The notes: generated by a model from the letters alone, not told the origin. Shown: positions 46,466 through 57,300, counted from the stretch's first letter. The stretch is 64,000 nt of DNA from Hirsutella rhossiliensis (GCF_020360975.1 NW_025408677.1:1364001-1428000); one strand, 5' to 3'. Program-made: numbers and translations.

Positions 46466-46498
46466 GTTTTGCAACAGTGACCCCTATAGCCTGCCGTA
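46466..46498 (-). repeat. right terminal inverted repeat
   Basis: Read on the minus strand it starts TACGGCAGGCTATAGGGG and continues with the same 16-base core as the left end. It is followed directly by the tcccag duplication. Confidence 0.85.
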
Positions 46499-48002
46499 TC
46501 CCAGAGTCAAGGGCAAGGTGCTGAAACCACTGTCGCACAAGTCGCCGCAACTGAGTCCCAGAGTCAAGGGCAAGGTGCTGAAACCAGGAGGTTCCACCAT
46601 CGCGGGGCGTGTTGGCACTATCACGTGGGCCGATAATGTCGCGGAGACCTTTGCGCAGGACGACGCCTCTACCATGGACCGGGTTGCAGCCGTGACAAGC
46701 CTCATACCCTTCGTGGGCTGCGGTACGCAGCTAGGGGCGTATGCAGGAGATGGCGAGATCACCGTATTGGAAGGAATCGACACGGCCTTGTGCGGTCTTG
46801 GCGATGCCTTGCTGCTGGGCGTTGCTACGGCTCCTTTCGGGGCGGTGGTTCGTTTGTCTCGGACCATCATTAGCGCGATTGCTGCCTGGGGGCATTCGTC
46901 GAGTCCCTTGCCGCAGAAGCCGAGTCCCTTGCCACAAAATCCGAGTCCCTTGCCGCAGGAGCCGACGAGTTACTTGCCGCATATGCCGAGTCGGAGCGAC
47001 ATACAAAGCCTGCGAGACGGACTTTGGCGGTACTTTATTAATCGTGAAGTCTTAAATTTTATCTCTTCCGAGGCCTTCAAGAACAAGCTGGAGAGTGCTC
47101 TCACCATAGTGTCCTTGCGCAACTTATCCCGAGGTGCGCAGGCCATCGGCCTGATTTTGGCCGGCCAAGAAGTATCCGAGGAATTTCTGATGACCGACCC
47201 GATGTATGATGAGGCCGACCAGTTCACCGACCCGTGGAATGCGACCAGGCAGGAAGCCGTGCCCCCCGACAATCAGGAGTTAGCCCAGACTCCAGCTGAA
47301 ACCGCCAAGGCTATTTCTAAGATTATTTCAATTCTGAGCACCAGGAATCTGGACGAGCAGCGCTGGACCCTGTTGCAACTCGTGAAAGAAGGGATGCCCG
47401 ACGTTATTATTCGCTTGCGAGACGACTTTAACGATAAATTCATCGAATCTCTAACGTCTAACGACATGATCGCACAGTATACACAGGCGCATGCACACTT
47501 TGGCGACATTGGTAGACGCGAATCAAACTGGGTAATTGGGAATATCACCCAATACTTCACCTCGGAGGGGAAATACCTAAAGGAAGCCCCGCTTCCACTT
47601 CCCAGCGACTTAGCTCTGGCCTATTGGATCGGGTTTACCACAAATTCCTCGCACAAACCAATCATTGACCCAAGGATAACCGACCCGGAGAGATACTACG
47701 CCGATACCGTCGGAAAGGTTGATAAAGATATACTCCAGGACCACACACAAGATGTTATGCAACTTCTCCGGGGGGAACTTACGCACGCGCAGCTTCCTAG
47801 TGATGGTCCGAAAGAACTATGGGATAAACACCTTCAACTTCTTATTGCTATGCATATTGGAGGTCGAACTACTCCTGGTAAAAAACACTATTTATGGAGC
47901 TCTGGGATTATTAATGCGTTCCCTGACCCAGCCACAGGGCCGGATCCAGGGACCCGAGAAGCTCTACGCATTGAAAGGGCTCTTCGACAGGGCGGGACCT
48001 AG
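46499..48002 (+). CDS. toxin-like protein, 3' part after the transposon
   Basis: An open frame to the TAG at 48000-48002. Its first codons are in the same register as the 5' part. It begins in a 57-bp tandem repeat coding KPLSHKSPQLSP-type text, then TWADNVAETFAQDD and DRVAAVTSLIPFVGCGTQ. These are the features I remember from the C-terminal region of fungal heat-labile-enterotoxin-like (ADP-ribosyltransferase-associated) proteins of Hypocreales. A Pro-rich repeat (PSPLPQ units) and a long helical region follow. The ADP-ribosyltransferase catalytic domain is not seen in either part, so an enzymatic activity is not supported. Without its own start and signal peptide this part is unlikely to be secreted. 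Confidence 0.6.
46898..46990 (+). repeat. 21-bp tandem repeat coding Pro-Ser-Pro-Leu-Pro-Gln units
   Basis: About four copies of a unit close to cgagtcccttgccgcagaag, keeping the reading frame. The last copy is degenerate (TSYLPHMPS). Such Pro-rich linkers usually separate domains. Confidence 0.8.
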
Positions 48003-48033
48003 CCACAGGGCCGGATCCAGGGACCCGAGAAGC
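47931..48033 (+). repeat. 33-bp direct repeat straddling the stop codon
   Basis: The text agccacagggccggatccag followed by ggacccgagaagc occurs at 47931-47963 and again at 48001-48033. The second copy begins inside the stop codon of the toxin-like gene, so the gene's 3' end was probably altered by a short duplication. Confidence 0.8.
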
Positions 48034-48849
48034 ACAAAATACAGGTCACGTTTGGAGTCGAGTCCAGTGGTTTTCGATCCAGTCAATTCTAATCAATCGA
48101 TATTAACGGATTGATTGAATTAACCAGGAAGATTGTTGTTGGAGGACTCCAGTGGGATCTGGAAGGTTCCATGGATATGGCGACTCCGTCGCCTAAGTCT
48201 ATATAGACTCGGATCATCATCACATCTGTAGCTAGATAGACAAGCATCAATAGATTGCTCACTCATCCTTTCCAATCCGCAGGTGCGGACAACAAGTGAT
48301 GCTCTACTTGTTTGTCTCCTAGATCGTTCCCAGCCTCACTTAACAGCACGTGAGAGAGGGCCAGACAGGGCCCCTGGCTCCAGGGTCCGACAACGACGGC
48401 ATTGATCAGTCGCGTGACCCTGGAAACGGGCGTCACGATGTCATTGCCCGCATCGGTCCCTGTCTATATTGCTTTTTGATCCTATTCGGCTCAGCCCTAC
48501 GAAAGTCAGCTGGACCTCTTACCTCACGAGACGTGATCCCAGACCAAACGCCGCGGTTGGTATGCCATCTGTCAAGCCGGGTACCCCACGACCTTCCGAT
48601 CTCGAAGCGTCTCCGGGCACGCTTTGCGAGGTTGCTAGCTCCGTAAAGCTCTTACTCCACCGACCAAGTTACAGCTATGCATTGACCCCCCCGTGCCTCC
48701 GTTGCTCCTTCCTGGCCATTCGTTCGATGATAAAAACGGTGTATTTCTTCCGTTTAACCCCGATCGGTTAAGCATAGTATCCTTTTATTTGGTTATTCTT
48801 TTCTTTACTCCGTCCCTCTAGCGGGGGGTATCAAGATTTCGCTTAAAGA
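48034..48849. other. normal-composition spacer, no gene recognised
   Basis: Includes a TATA-like 'ctatatagac' near 48200 and overlapping short plus-strand frames at 48350-48771 without recognisable motifs. It could contain the rest of the LINE that follows, but this is not visible. Confidence 0.3.
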
Positions 48850-49500
48850 GGTTCGCTCGATGGAAGATCAGGAACGCCAACCCGCGCGATACCGTGCCAG
48901 AAGGGGGCCTAGAGATGAGCCAGTTAGAGTGCTTTTCGACGAGGCAACTCTATAGGCACTCCGCGAGCCCTAGCAGGAGCCCGCTCGAATTTCGCTCGAC
49001 GAAATTCGCCGTACGTTGCATGGCCTAGATCGCCAGCGAGCCGAAGAAAGAGCCCGCCGGGGACAAGGAGTTCCCCAGCAGGAAGCCACGGCGCTGCAGC
49101 CCCGAAATGGGAAAGCTATAGTACCCCTTGAGGAAATCGTCGGTATACTAACGATCTACGACTCACTTAGTAGGAAAGAAGCGAGAGTACTTGCGCAACT
49201 TCGCACAGGCAAATCGAGACTCAATAGTTACCTTCATGGAATACAGGCGGCAGAAAGCGACCTATGTGGCTATGGTCAAGCAATCGAGACAGTGGAGCAC
49301 TTCCTCTTTCGATGTAAGGCATGGATCTCTGAAAGAGAAAGCATGATGAAATGCAATCGAACTAAGATAGGAAATCTGTCTTTCTTCCTAGGAGGGAAGT
49401 CGATGTCCGATGGCGACAAATGGAAGCCGAACCTACCAGCAGTACGCGCTACGATCAAATTCGCGATGGCAACCGGGAGACTAGACACGGACCAACGATA
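48850..49500 (+). pseudogene. 3' end of a Tad-like LINE ORF2 (zinc-knuckle tail)
   Basis: An open stretch from about 49016 ends at 49501. It contains LRTGKSRLNSYLHG, 'AAESDLCGYGQAIETVEHF' and LFRCKAWISERESMM, then GNLSFFLGGK and IKFAMATGRLD. This is the conserved C-terminal Cys/His-containing tail after the RNase H domain in fungal Tad-clade non-LTR elements. The expected 'C.CG' has become CGYG, so one cysteine is lost. Upstream parts are missing, the usual 5' truncation of LINE insertions. Confidence 0.7.
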
Positions 49501-49751
49501 ACAGTACTAGCAAACCAGAGTGCACAGTACTAGCACCATACAGCCTCTCATTGACAGACCGGGCTTCAGCTGCTGAGAATAGGATGCTGAACACTTGGAG
49601 AAATGGGCCTTCAAGCAGGCCTGTCAACGGCGAAATTGGAGGCTGAAATGTACGGATAGGAGCAAAATGTGGGGCTTCTAGGTGTTGCAGTCGAAAGTGG
49701 AGGATCTGTAAATAGCTTAGTGTCGCGGCCCTCTAGGGTTGGTCCCTCCGG

Positions 49752-49782
49752 GCGGAATAAATTGCATTGCATTGCATTGCAC
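49752..49782 (+). repeat. TTGCA microsatellite, LINE 3' tail
   Basis: Four near-perfect repeats of attgc (attgcattgcattgcattgc) lie about 250 bases after the LINE stop codon. Short tandem 3' tails are usual for Tad-type elements and mark the 3' end of the insertion. Confidence 0.6.
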
Positions 49783-49806
49783 TTATGGCAAGACAAACCG
49801 AGCACA

Positions 49807-50315
49807 ATGACGGCGACGGGAGACCAATTGGTTCCACGCGAAGAACGGGTCCTGCTCGCCGTCAGGGCCTATCAGCAGGGCCAATTCGAAAGTACCCGCA
49901 AGGCAGCGGCCGCATACGACGTCCTCAATCGACAGTATCTGATCGACTGCGCGGTGTCATTCGCCGACGCGACGCTCAGGTGAACAACCTAAAGTTGACG
50001 GCGACGGAAGAGACTGCCCTAGTACAATGGATCTTGTCGATGGACGAGCGAGGAATGCCGCCGACAGTGGCTTACACTCGTCGGATGGCCAACTTATTGC
50101 TTTCCGAGCGAGGCAAAGATCCTGTCGGGGAGAACTGGGTGCGGAAGTTTGTTGGCCGCCACGGCGAAATCAAGGCAAAGTACTCTCGCCGATACGATTA
50201 TCAACGCGCCAAATGCGAAGACCCCCAAAAGATCCAAGGATAGTACGATCGAGTCGCGGCGACGAAACAGAAATGGGGGATTCTTGACGAGGATGTCTAT
50301 AACTTTTAATGAGAC
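49807..50315 (+). pseudogene. N-terminal fragment of a pogo/Fot1-type transposase
   Basis: Frame 1 from ATG 49807 reads PREERVLLAVRAYQQGQF and STRKAAAAYDV (a psq helix-turn-helix), then shifts frame to LTATEETALVQWILSMDERG and GENWVRKFVGRHGEIKAKYS (the CENP-B-type second DNA-binding domain), ending with WGILDEDVYNF just before an expected NFDETGF catalytic motif. That motif is split by a stop and frame change (NETGF follows). The DDE domain is absent. It is truncated by the DNA left of the next element. Confidence 0.7.
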
Positions 50316-50524
50316 GGGGTTTCAAACAGTGTGTCCATTAACCAAGTTACCTGACTTGGTTGCTTGAGATTGGTTGATTATGTAACAAGTAACCACGAGT
50401 AACATCCACTCCGACCAACCAAAAGTAAGCCTTTCTGCCTTACTCGGGTTAACTCGAAGTTGCTCGACTAAATTACCGTATTAGGCAAAGAGAGCCCATT
50501 TTGGTTGGCCAGAAAGGCCATGTA
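50316..50524. other. short spacer with a 22-bp palindromic word
   Basis: Contains the inverted repeat aaccaagt/acttggtt at 50340-50361. No coding signal. It lies between the pogo fragment and the intact-ended element. Confidence 0.4.
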
Positions 50525-53331
50525 CTCGGGGGGTTGACTAGCAGGGGTCCGCAAGGCCCCCCCCTCTCCTACGGAGAGGGGGTCACAAAACTTGTTTCTT
50601 TGACGGTCGTGTTTCCCTCTATCGCAACTTCAATCTACCGCCACGCCGTCAATTGGGCTTCTTAGGGATTGAAACAAAGATACAGTGTCTATTAGGTACT
50701 ATAGAATTTAGGTGTCAAGTCTCGTGAGAATTGGTTCAGTCGTTGGTGTTACTAGTAAATTACAAATCTAATGCTCTAGGCCTGACGCACGCGCGTCTTT
50801 GGTACAGCAATTCGTCTACCATATATAACAACCTCCGGCTCATCCTCTTCTTCATTATCCTCGTCGCTGTATACACCCACGATAACGCGTTCCTCCTTGA
50901 GCTCGGCCTGGATCGCCGCCTCGTCTTCTTCGTTCAATTGCACCGGCTGCCGTGGCGGAAGCTGCTCGAGTGGAAGCTGCGATAGTGGTGGTCTCGCAAT
51001 ACGCGGGCGTTGGCGCTGTGTTGTTATGATCTGAATGTCATCCTCATCATCGTCGCTATTAGGCGCGAGATCCGGCTCTGAAGAAAGCAGCATAGATATA
51101 TAGTCATGATCGATATCAGAGTCTTCGTCGGCCACGTTGGCAGCAGCTTGTGCCCGCGCCTCCTCCTGAGCTTGTGACCAGGCCACGATATCAGGAAGAG
51201 CTGTGAGATCGCCTTTAGGTGTGTTGCCCATAGGAAATACCGGTAGCCCTCCGTAGCCGTAGTCCAGCGCTCTTGAAGAGCCTCGCGAGCGACAGCTTCT
51301 TCCGGGGTCACGAGTTGTTGAATGTATGTCCTGTACTTGGCCTCTTCTACTGCTTTCGCCGCCACGGCGGCTCCACCGCGTAGACGAGGCTGTGACGCTG
51401 TTTGTGCGGCATCCATAGCACGGAGATGTCGAAATTGAGTCTCGCTATCCTTAAGAGCACGCTTGGCACTAGCCTCTTGGTCTTCTTGCTGCCGGGCGGC
51501 CGCTTTCTCGTAGTTGCTGTATCGTAAAGGCGCCATCGTCAACGCCTCGGATTCGGCGTAGGGTCTTGGTTCTGCGCCTCTCTCGCTGGATACGGTCTTG
51601 CTGATGCTGTATAAACTGTGTATGAGCCGATTGTGTTAAAATCGCAAGATCAAGACAGGCTGACGCGTTATTAACGATCTCTCTCGTCGGGCTGCTTAGG
51701 ATACCGAGTTTTTTCCGACTGGCTTCAAGATCACTCTTTACCTTACGTGGTGTCACCAAATTCCTCGCTAAAAGCTGTGGGAAAATAGGCTCCTGTCGGT
51801 CTTTAGAGGCAGCTCGTAATGGACCTAGCACCACTTCAGGATCAGGAGGCCATAGCCCGGACTGTTCAAAGCCCACAAAGATATAACAAGCCTTAAACGC
51901 GGCGCTGAATAGCTCATTCCATTGGCAGAGAAAGTCGAATCTCGAGATGCGTGTGCCGCCACCGATAACGAACTTCTTTAAGGCTCCTTGTTGTGCACGT
52001 TTGAGATGTTGATAGACGCCAACGTCAAGAGGTTGTAGGAGGTGGCTTGTATGCGATGGTAGCTTGAACGGTACGATCTCGAACATCTCGCAATACCAGA
52101 TAAATTCAGGGTCCTCGTGTGCAGCAAATCCATCCATAACGAGCAGCCGGAAGACCGTCTTCGTCTTCTGAGTGTAGAATGTACGCCGTTCCCCATTGCT
52201 CTTATCCCAGCCTTCCCGTGTGATTGTAGCCGGGTAGCCGAACCAGTTCTCGATAGTATGGCCTTTAAAGGAGCTACTCTAGCAAAGGAGTAGCGGTTGA
52301 AGTGCTGAAGCCACTGGAACGCCCGCTGGCTATTGTTATATCCTGTTGTTGTATATGTAACGACAACGTCGTCGCTAATTGTAGCCATCGTGTATTCTTC
52401 AAGGAGGACTTTGCACTAAGGATAAGGAAAGAAGGAATGGCTTTCCCGGCGGCACTGATGGCATCCACTGATGTTAACGACTCCTTATTCCCAGGCTGGA
52501 AGAAGACGGGCCTTCTGCTCCTCTTCATCCGTAATGACACTAGCTTTAGGGAGCCCTTCATCCACCCAAGCTGAAGAGGGGTTTCGTCGAAATTCCATAG
52601 ATTTTCTGGCGTTATTCTGAGCTCCTTGATAACGGCCTGATATTCGTGGAACCAAGCCTCAAGCTCGTCAACCTCAAGCTCGGCGCCGGCGCGAGTGATC
52701 TCCTGGATCCTAGCCCTCCTGATGGCAAGCTCTGGATGCCGCCGTTTAAAGCGAGTAAGCCACGATCTCGACACCTGAGAAGTTAAGCCCTGACGGCGAT
52801 GATGGCGGATAAAGTTGGCCTTATTGATGAGGCATGCCTCCGTGAGTGCGAAAGTGCCGCCTTCGACGAGTCTTGCGTATGAGAGTAGACTCTTCTCTTC
52901 AGCATCGGTAAGAGCAGTAGGGCGCCTCCTTTCCCCGCTTGGAAGAGCCAGATTGGCGCGAAGAAGCCAGATATACTTCTTTACGAGGCCTTCATTGGTC
53001 TTGTGTATCACTGCGAGCTCGTTGATTGTCAAGACGCGCGGAGGCGCGGATTTGCGCGTGTTGTACGCGTTAGCGAGTCGCCGTCAAGATATTCTCGCGC
53101 CGCATTCGCCGCACGCAAGCTCTGATCAGGCTGAAAATTTGGCATCATGGAAATGAAGTATGGTTAACGATATTGCGAAAGTTTTGAGACTTGATAGCAT
53201 CAATTGACGGCGTGGCGGTAGATTGAAGTTGCGATAGAGGGAAACACGACCGTCAAAGAAACAAGTTTTGTGACCCCCTCTCCGTAGGAGAGGGGGGGGC
53301 CTTGCGGACCCCTGCTAGTCAACCCCCCGAG
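50525..53331 (-). mobile_element. complete pogo-like element with 131-bp inverted repeats and TA duplication
   Basis: The left arm 50525-50655 and right arm 53201-53331 are inverted copies of 131 bases that read as identical, starting ctcggggggttgactagcag. Each end is flanked by TA (50523-50524, 53332-53333), as for Tc1/mariner-pogo insertions. The arms contain a hairpin around an 8-C run and 'ctctcctacggagag'. Interior CA/TG content is normal, so this insertion is recent and has escaped RIP. Confidence 0.9.
50776..53032 (-). pseudogene. pogo-superfamily (CENP-B-like) transposase with frameshifts
   Basis: Minus strand. N-terminal HTH with 'LTINELAVIHKTNEG' then the second HTH (ALTEACLINKANFI, SRSWLTRFKRRHPELAIRRA). 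The DDE domain includes LWNFDETPLQLGW, MDGFAAH and HLLQPLDVGVYQHLKRA, giving all three acidic residues. The C-terminus is acidic (DEDSDIDHDY, DDDEDDIQ) and ends at 50776. Reading frame changes near 53035, 52395, 52245 and 51540, each by one base, some at runs of A. With identical TIRs this could reflect assembly indels as much as true decay. Confidence 0.8.
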
Positions 53332-53390
53332 TACCCTGATTACCTATTTTCCCAGCCCCAAAATCTCGCGAACTCGATACAGGTGAGGCA

Positions 53391-53595
53391 TGTTACGGCC
53401 AGGCACATACGAGCCTTGACGGCTATAAAGATGTATTGGCACTATGAACGAAGGACTCAAAGCTAAGGAGGAAAGAAAGACTAGACTACACGATCGAGCT
53501 GGCCCTTATGTGCATATGCACGAGGTCGCACGTGGACACGTGATGCTGCCTGTGCACGTGCGACCGGTGAGGCTCTGCGCTGGCGGCTCTATTGT
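53391..53595 (-). repeat. LTR copy related to the gypsy LTR at 60467
   Basis: Starts tgttacggccaggcacatac and matches 60467-60665 with scattered differences and a short indel, then diverges. In minus-strand sense this is the 3' part of an LTR ending CCGTAACA. It is a truncated or solo LTR. Confidence 0.7.
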
Positions 53596-54111
53596 CGGGC
53601 GGTGCGCGCGTAACAAGGCAGGCCGACTGCGGCTTGCGTCAAAATCCCCCAAGGAATGAAGTTGGAAATGCAACGAGAGATATGCGGGCGGCGTGAAGGT
53701 TTTGATCATGGAAAGTTAACGCGGCAGTTTTTTTTGTGATGATTCGGTGGTAGGCGAAGTAGTCTAGGGTATCCGGTTCTGCATCGCGTCGTTTATGCTG
53801 TGCAACCCGTCGATAAAAAGCAATGTCAGACTAAAGTGGAGCAGAAGATCCCTATGAGTCGGGTAGCGAGAGACTCTTGGTTTCCGAACGGAATTTATCG
53901 CTCTTACATCAGTAGAGGGTGCAAATGCTGTTGCTGCCTGCAGGCAGCAGCTCCGTTTAGTCGTGAATGAGCTTGATCCTGACAGAAGGTCTCCACAGAC
54001 CAACGAAATCGACTCAATTCAAGATGATGGAGCAGCGATTGAACATCACAAGCACCTATTTAGAAGCTATGTGTGACCTTACGGTAAGGGGAAGGAAAAT
54101 ACTTCGAACAC
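53596..54111. other. unassigned spacer with a perfect 16-bp palindrome
   Basis: gctgcctgcaggcagc at 53933-53948 is a perfect palindrome, resembling those at 7364-7410. Short minus-strand frames here show no known motif. Confidence 0.35.
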
Positions 54112-54171
54112 CCGTTAAGTTGCCAATGCGAGGGACTTAACGGCTGAATATCCAGCCCGAAGGGTGGATAT
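54112..54171 (-). repeat. two hairpins near the presumed Helitron 3' end
   Basis: 54112-54143 has arms ccgttaagt/acttaacgg. 54148-54171 has arms atatcca/tggatat with a GC-rich top. Helitrons end with a short hairpin close to the 3' terminus, and on the minus strand this is the side where that end should lie, but a CTRR terminus was not pinned down. Confidence 0.4.
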
Positions 54172-54330
54172 CGTATACCTGCATTCGACTTTCTTAAGGG
54201 GGACCCCCTAGAACCCCCCTTCCACCTGCAGTGGCCAGCCAGCTGTATAAACCACTTCCTGGTAGGCCCAGTCTAACTATATACCCTATATCGTACCTTC
54301 CTCTTCCCTGTAGCTTGTAGAAGACGACGT

Positions 54331-57300
54331 TTAGTCACAGTAGAATGGTGGATACGGTGGATCGCTCAGCTGTTGACCCTGACGCCGTTGTTGGTCAGCG
54401 AGGCGCATCTTCATCCCTGTCTCATAGTTAGCCGTGAATGCAGTACGTAGGAAACGCAGGCGTATAACCTTCCGTCGGCGTGTGGTTATAGAGGCTCTAG
54501 CGATCGAAAGGCGCCTCAAGGAGTAAGCCTTAGAGCGAGGTAACCCGTGAGACGGCAACATAGCTAATACCGGCCTGGAAGTCGCGTGTAGCGAGATCAG
54601 TAACTATTTTATCCTTTGTTAGGCTCTGGCATTTATGAACAGTAATAGCAAACGCTACGATTAGGGGAAACTGCGTGCGAGCGCAGGTCTCGTTACCTAT
54701 AAGGAAGTCTCGCCTAAGTGGGAGGATGGGTGAGATTTTCCTGCCCTCGCTAGTTGTTAGATATGGCGGTCCGTCGTAGCTATCAAAGTCCACCATAATA
54801 ACGGCTGGGGTGTCTTCTAATAGATTGGCGCCGGCGCTCTAGGCGATATCGTATATAGTACCCTGAGCACCGTTAACTAGGCTAGCTAGTTGCCATAGAT
54901 TAGTAGTGAGCATCACCCTGGTGCCCTTAGCAATAGGGAACTTATTAGATAGATTGCCAGCATTTTCGCTTAATGCCTGCCACGCGCCCTTGCCCTGATT
55001 CTTTTCCCCCACCTGTATTGCCGGGGCTTTAAGGTGCACTATATGCTCTTGGTTGTATTGGTTAACTCGGGCCTTTGTAGAATACACTCGCAAAGCGGTC
55101 CTAAAGCTGTCAACCTCGCCCTGCGTTAACCTGGCCTATACCCGATTGCTAAGGAGGTTCTAGGACGGTATAGATAACTTGACTTCACGTAGTTCCTGCA
55201 GCGCCTGACGGAACTGGGCTAATCATCACCAGCCTGGCGCTGTACCGTGGTAAGGAAGACGGTGCGGTTAAATAAACGGTAGGCCACCTGCCCTCTCCTT
55301 TCCGACGAAGACAGGCAGGTGCTAGTCGAATACAGGGGCTTCTGTCGGACTGGTGGTAATTGGAAGAAATCGCCCACTAGCAGGACGCTCACACCACCAA
55401 AGAACTCGAGGTTACGCTGTGGAAAGGCCTGCCGCAGACGGGAATCGATCCGCGCGAGCTGCTCAAGCCCTAGCATGCTCTTTTCATCGACAACGAGGTA
55501 TTTAATGTGCCGTAGGCGGGACTGAAGGGCGGCTGCGTCGGCTGGGGGAAGGTCGGTAAAAGTGCCTCCTACTGGGAGGCGTAGCAAAGAATGAATGGTG
55601 CTGCCCTGTATCTGGTTACTCGCAACGCCTGTTGGCGCCACGCGGCAAATAGGGCTAAGATTCGGTAGGGCGCTTGCTTGAAGATGGGATGAAAGCACCT
55701 TAATAAGGAATGACTTGCCTATACCACCACCGCCATCAACGTGGAGAAGGATTTGAGTAGGATTTTGCGCTTAGAAGTGACCCATAAATATGTCGTACAC
55801 GAGCCGTTGTTGCGGATTTAGCGTATTACGCTAGTAAGGGCCAAGGACCTCCATATCGTTGGCCATAGGGTGGCTAGCGATAAGGTCTTTCTAGTAGCTA
55901 TCTCGAAGTTCCGGATATATACCCACATGCCGTGTCCAGTCGTAATTGACGTCGATGTCGCGGCGGCCAAGAACGTTAAGATCTTCCTAGGTAGGGGGGT
56001 TCCTAGGTAAAAGGGCGGCGAGGCGAATCCAGTCTTCGTCATCAAATTCTTCCTCCATAGGCAGAGCCTCGTATTGATCATCTTGGGGCTATAATGGAGC
56101 GTCTTTTGGCTGACCGTAATGGTCATCACTATAACTGTGGTGCAGCCAACAATAGGAGAATGCCTCAGCGTGAGAACCAAAAAGCTGGCCGTTAACTGTA
56201 AGGAGATCATTAACCCGCCGATGTGGGTGGTTTAATGTTAGCTTTACACGATAGTAATCTGGCCACTATTGACCTTCTGGATTAGCCTAATAGCGAGGAA
56301 AGTAAACCAGCACACGAGGCCTGCCGTTTATGTTGCCTGGCTGCCATGGCTTCTACTTGGAAGGGTGCCTAGGGCGGAAATTCCAGCATTTTAGGAAGGA
56401 GACATAACTTAGGTCCGCCAGGGCTTCCGGGCGTTAGGTGTACTTTTCGTAAATGTTTAGGGCCTCGTCAACCTCATCGCCGTCAATACGGAGGGAGCGG
56501 GAATGTCTGTCAGGGTTACGATAGTCGACGTATAGGCAGGTTCGTGACCCTTCCTATAACGGCAGGCCGAGGAGCAAGTGGCTGACCTCCTGCTTCGAGT
56601 AATCCCGCTTAGCAACTAGCTAATTTAGGAGCTTTGACGTGAAGGAAATTAGGGGGTTGTGGTCCTTGACCCGGGGCATCAGCGCCCTCCCGATTTAGGC
56701 AAAAGACTCGCTCTTCTTTTCCGACTTAGAGCAGTATTTGGCCGCGTAATCGATTACTTACTGTAGACTCGTGTAGGGCGAAACATCTATGTTGGCTAGC
56801 CACGTAACGGTAAGCAAGCGGTTATAGTGGTTAATCTAGCCATCGTTCCGCTCGCCCCTAAAGCTCTAGTGCTTAGAGTGAGGAACCCTATTAAGGGAGG
56901 CTAGTAGGCGCTGGCCGTGAGGAAATCTAAAGCGGCACTCTACCTGCTTGGTATGCTTATTGAGCTGCATGCAGTAGTTGTTGCAGCGGTGGCGTTGCAC
57001 GCGGTTCAGTACCATCGATAGGAGCTGAACGGTAAGGGGATGCTCTAATAGACTACCGATCAGGGGATTCCCTTCTCTAGGAGCCTATACTCGCTGTGGC
57101 TCTGGGTTAACGGCAGATACGTGATATCCCTAGATGCGGGCGAATTGCTTACGGGACTGATCGTTGTCGGGATCTAAGTCTAGGTGGCCACTTAGCCAAT
57201 ATAGGCCGTGGTGGTGACTGGAGCCCCTGCCCTGCCACTCGTAGCGGCCCCAAGAGTCCGTTAGGTTGAACTTCTGCTTCAGGACAATAGTTCTAAATAG

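Larger units (their letters stand above)
41154..46498. mobile_element. 5,345-bp DNA transposon with integrase-core transposase and accessory genes
   Basis: The left end reads TACGG, then ataggggtcactgttgcaaa. The right end (46498 inwards) is the inverted copy, about 33 bases with three or four mismatches. Both ends are flanked by tcccag (41148-41153 and 46499-46504), a 6-bp target-site duplication. The insertion lies inside an exon of the toxin-like gene, in a 57-bp internal repeat. The interior is not RIP-mutated and carries a minus-strand transposase (43407-45129) and two plus-strand gene remnants (41981-43308 and 45395-46155). The 6-bp duplication does not fit hAT (8), pogo (TA) or MULE (8-10). 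I cannot assign a named superfamily. Confidence 0.85.

Noticed and set aside
41154..46498. Calling the element a Polinton/Maverick because of the 6-bp duplication and integrase core
   Set aside because: Far too short and no protein-primed DNA polymerase, capsid or protease gene is visible.
48350..48771. Two overlapping plus-strand frames of about 100 codons
   Set aside because: Different frames over the same DNA, no recognisable motif and no link to the LINE reading frame.
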